Part shown: one piece after another, positions 63,082-64,000 of the stretch
Layout: each line of letters begins with the position of its first letter
Numbering within the stretch: the stretch's first letter is position 1
Assembly (NCBI RefSeq): GCF_004078655.1
Contig: NZ_RZNC01000003.1
Coordinates: forward strand, 372,001-436,000
Source of the DNA: Labedella populi
GTDB taxonomy: Bacteria > Actinomycetota > Actinomycetes > Actinomycetales > Microbacteriaceae
DNA length: 64,000 nucleotides
Reading direction: 5' to 3'
Made by a program: the position numbers and the translations under genes
Notes under the pieces: model-generated
What the model saw: the letters and a program-made list of their open reading frames with translations, nothing else
Databases searched by the model: none
Told to the model about the DNA's origin: nothing

Positions 63082-64000
<919 letters not shown>

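Overview
The window is a gene-dense, high-GC stretch of a bacterial chromosome, almost entirely core metabolism and information processing. Gene order (pyrR-pyrBC-carAB-pyrF-gmk-rpoZ-metK-priA-fmt-rsmB-rpe; alaS-ruvX-mltG-aroECKBQ-efp-nusB; thrS-HIT-pdxST-yebC-ruvCAB-yajC-secDF-relA), many GTG starts, ATGA/GTGA overlaps and actinobacterial families (Trp-operon membrane proteins, actinobacterial IHF, DUF3000, SufE paired with a CRIGERSS-type sulfurtransferase) point to an actinobacterium, most likely Microbacteriaceae. The genus cannot be named from the sequence alone.

Layout, left to right. 1-11.4 kb, all minus strand: trpC (cut by the edge), two small Trp-operon membrane proteins, trpE, hisI, hisF, hisG, hisE, rpe, rsmB, fmt, priA, metK, rpoZ. 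11.5-21.1 kb: the pyrimidine operon pyrR-pyrB-pyrC-PH-like membrane protein-carA-carB-pyrF, ending in a gene that fuses an integration-host-factor domain to guanylate kinase. 21.2-31.4 kb: nusB and efp behind their own promoter, then the shikimate genes aroQ-aroB-aroK-aroC-aroE read through from alaS-ruvX-mltG. 31.5-36.7 kb: rpsD, rarA, a divergent secreted-type cyclophilin, a DUF349 protein and an AbiEi-like protein. 36.7-49.6 kb, minus strand: relA, secF, secD, yajC, ruvB, ruvA, ruvC, yebC, pdxT, pdxS, a HIT hydrolase and thrS. 49.7-53 kb: small genes, a Gly-Cys-Val tRNA operon, a facing second tRNA-Val, a long inverted repeat, a PemK-like protein and zapE. 53.1-60.9 kb, plus strand: sseA-sufE, DUF3000-RNase D and a fatty-acid beta-oxidation pair, with a divergent membrane-anchored hydrolase. 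61-64 kb, minus strand: dxs and the 3' part of aconitase acnA.

Functionally the window supplies nucleotide precursors (de novo UMP, GMP to GDP), aromatic amino acids and histidine, methionyl-tRNA formylation and SAM, translation factors, Sec export, Holliday-junction processing and the stringent response. Regulation that can be seen directly includes a PyrR-type RNA hairpin just upstream of the pyrR start codon, several -10 boxes placed so that transcripts would be leaderless, and strong bidirectional hairpin terminators at convergent ends.

I found no CRISPR array, prophage, insertion sequence or multi-gene defence island. No wholly new system is evident. The most interesting observations are the IHF-GMK fusion, the pyr leader, two places where commonly conserved neighbours are missing (coaBC between rpoZ and metK; a phospholipid/mannoside gene block between the HIT gene and pdxS, where a near-perfect short repeat sits instead), the inverted repeat between the tRNA clusters, and overlapping divergent leaderless promoters.
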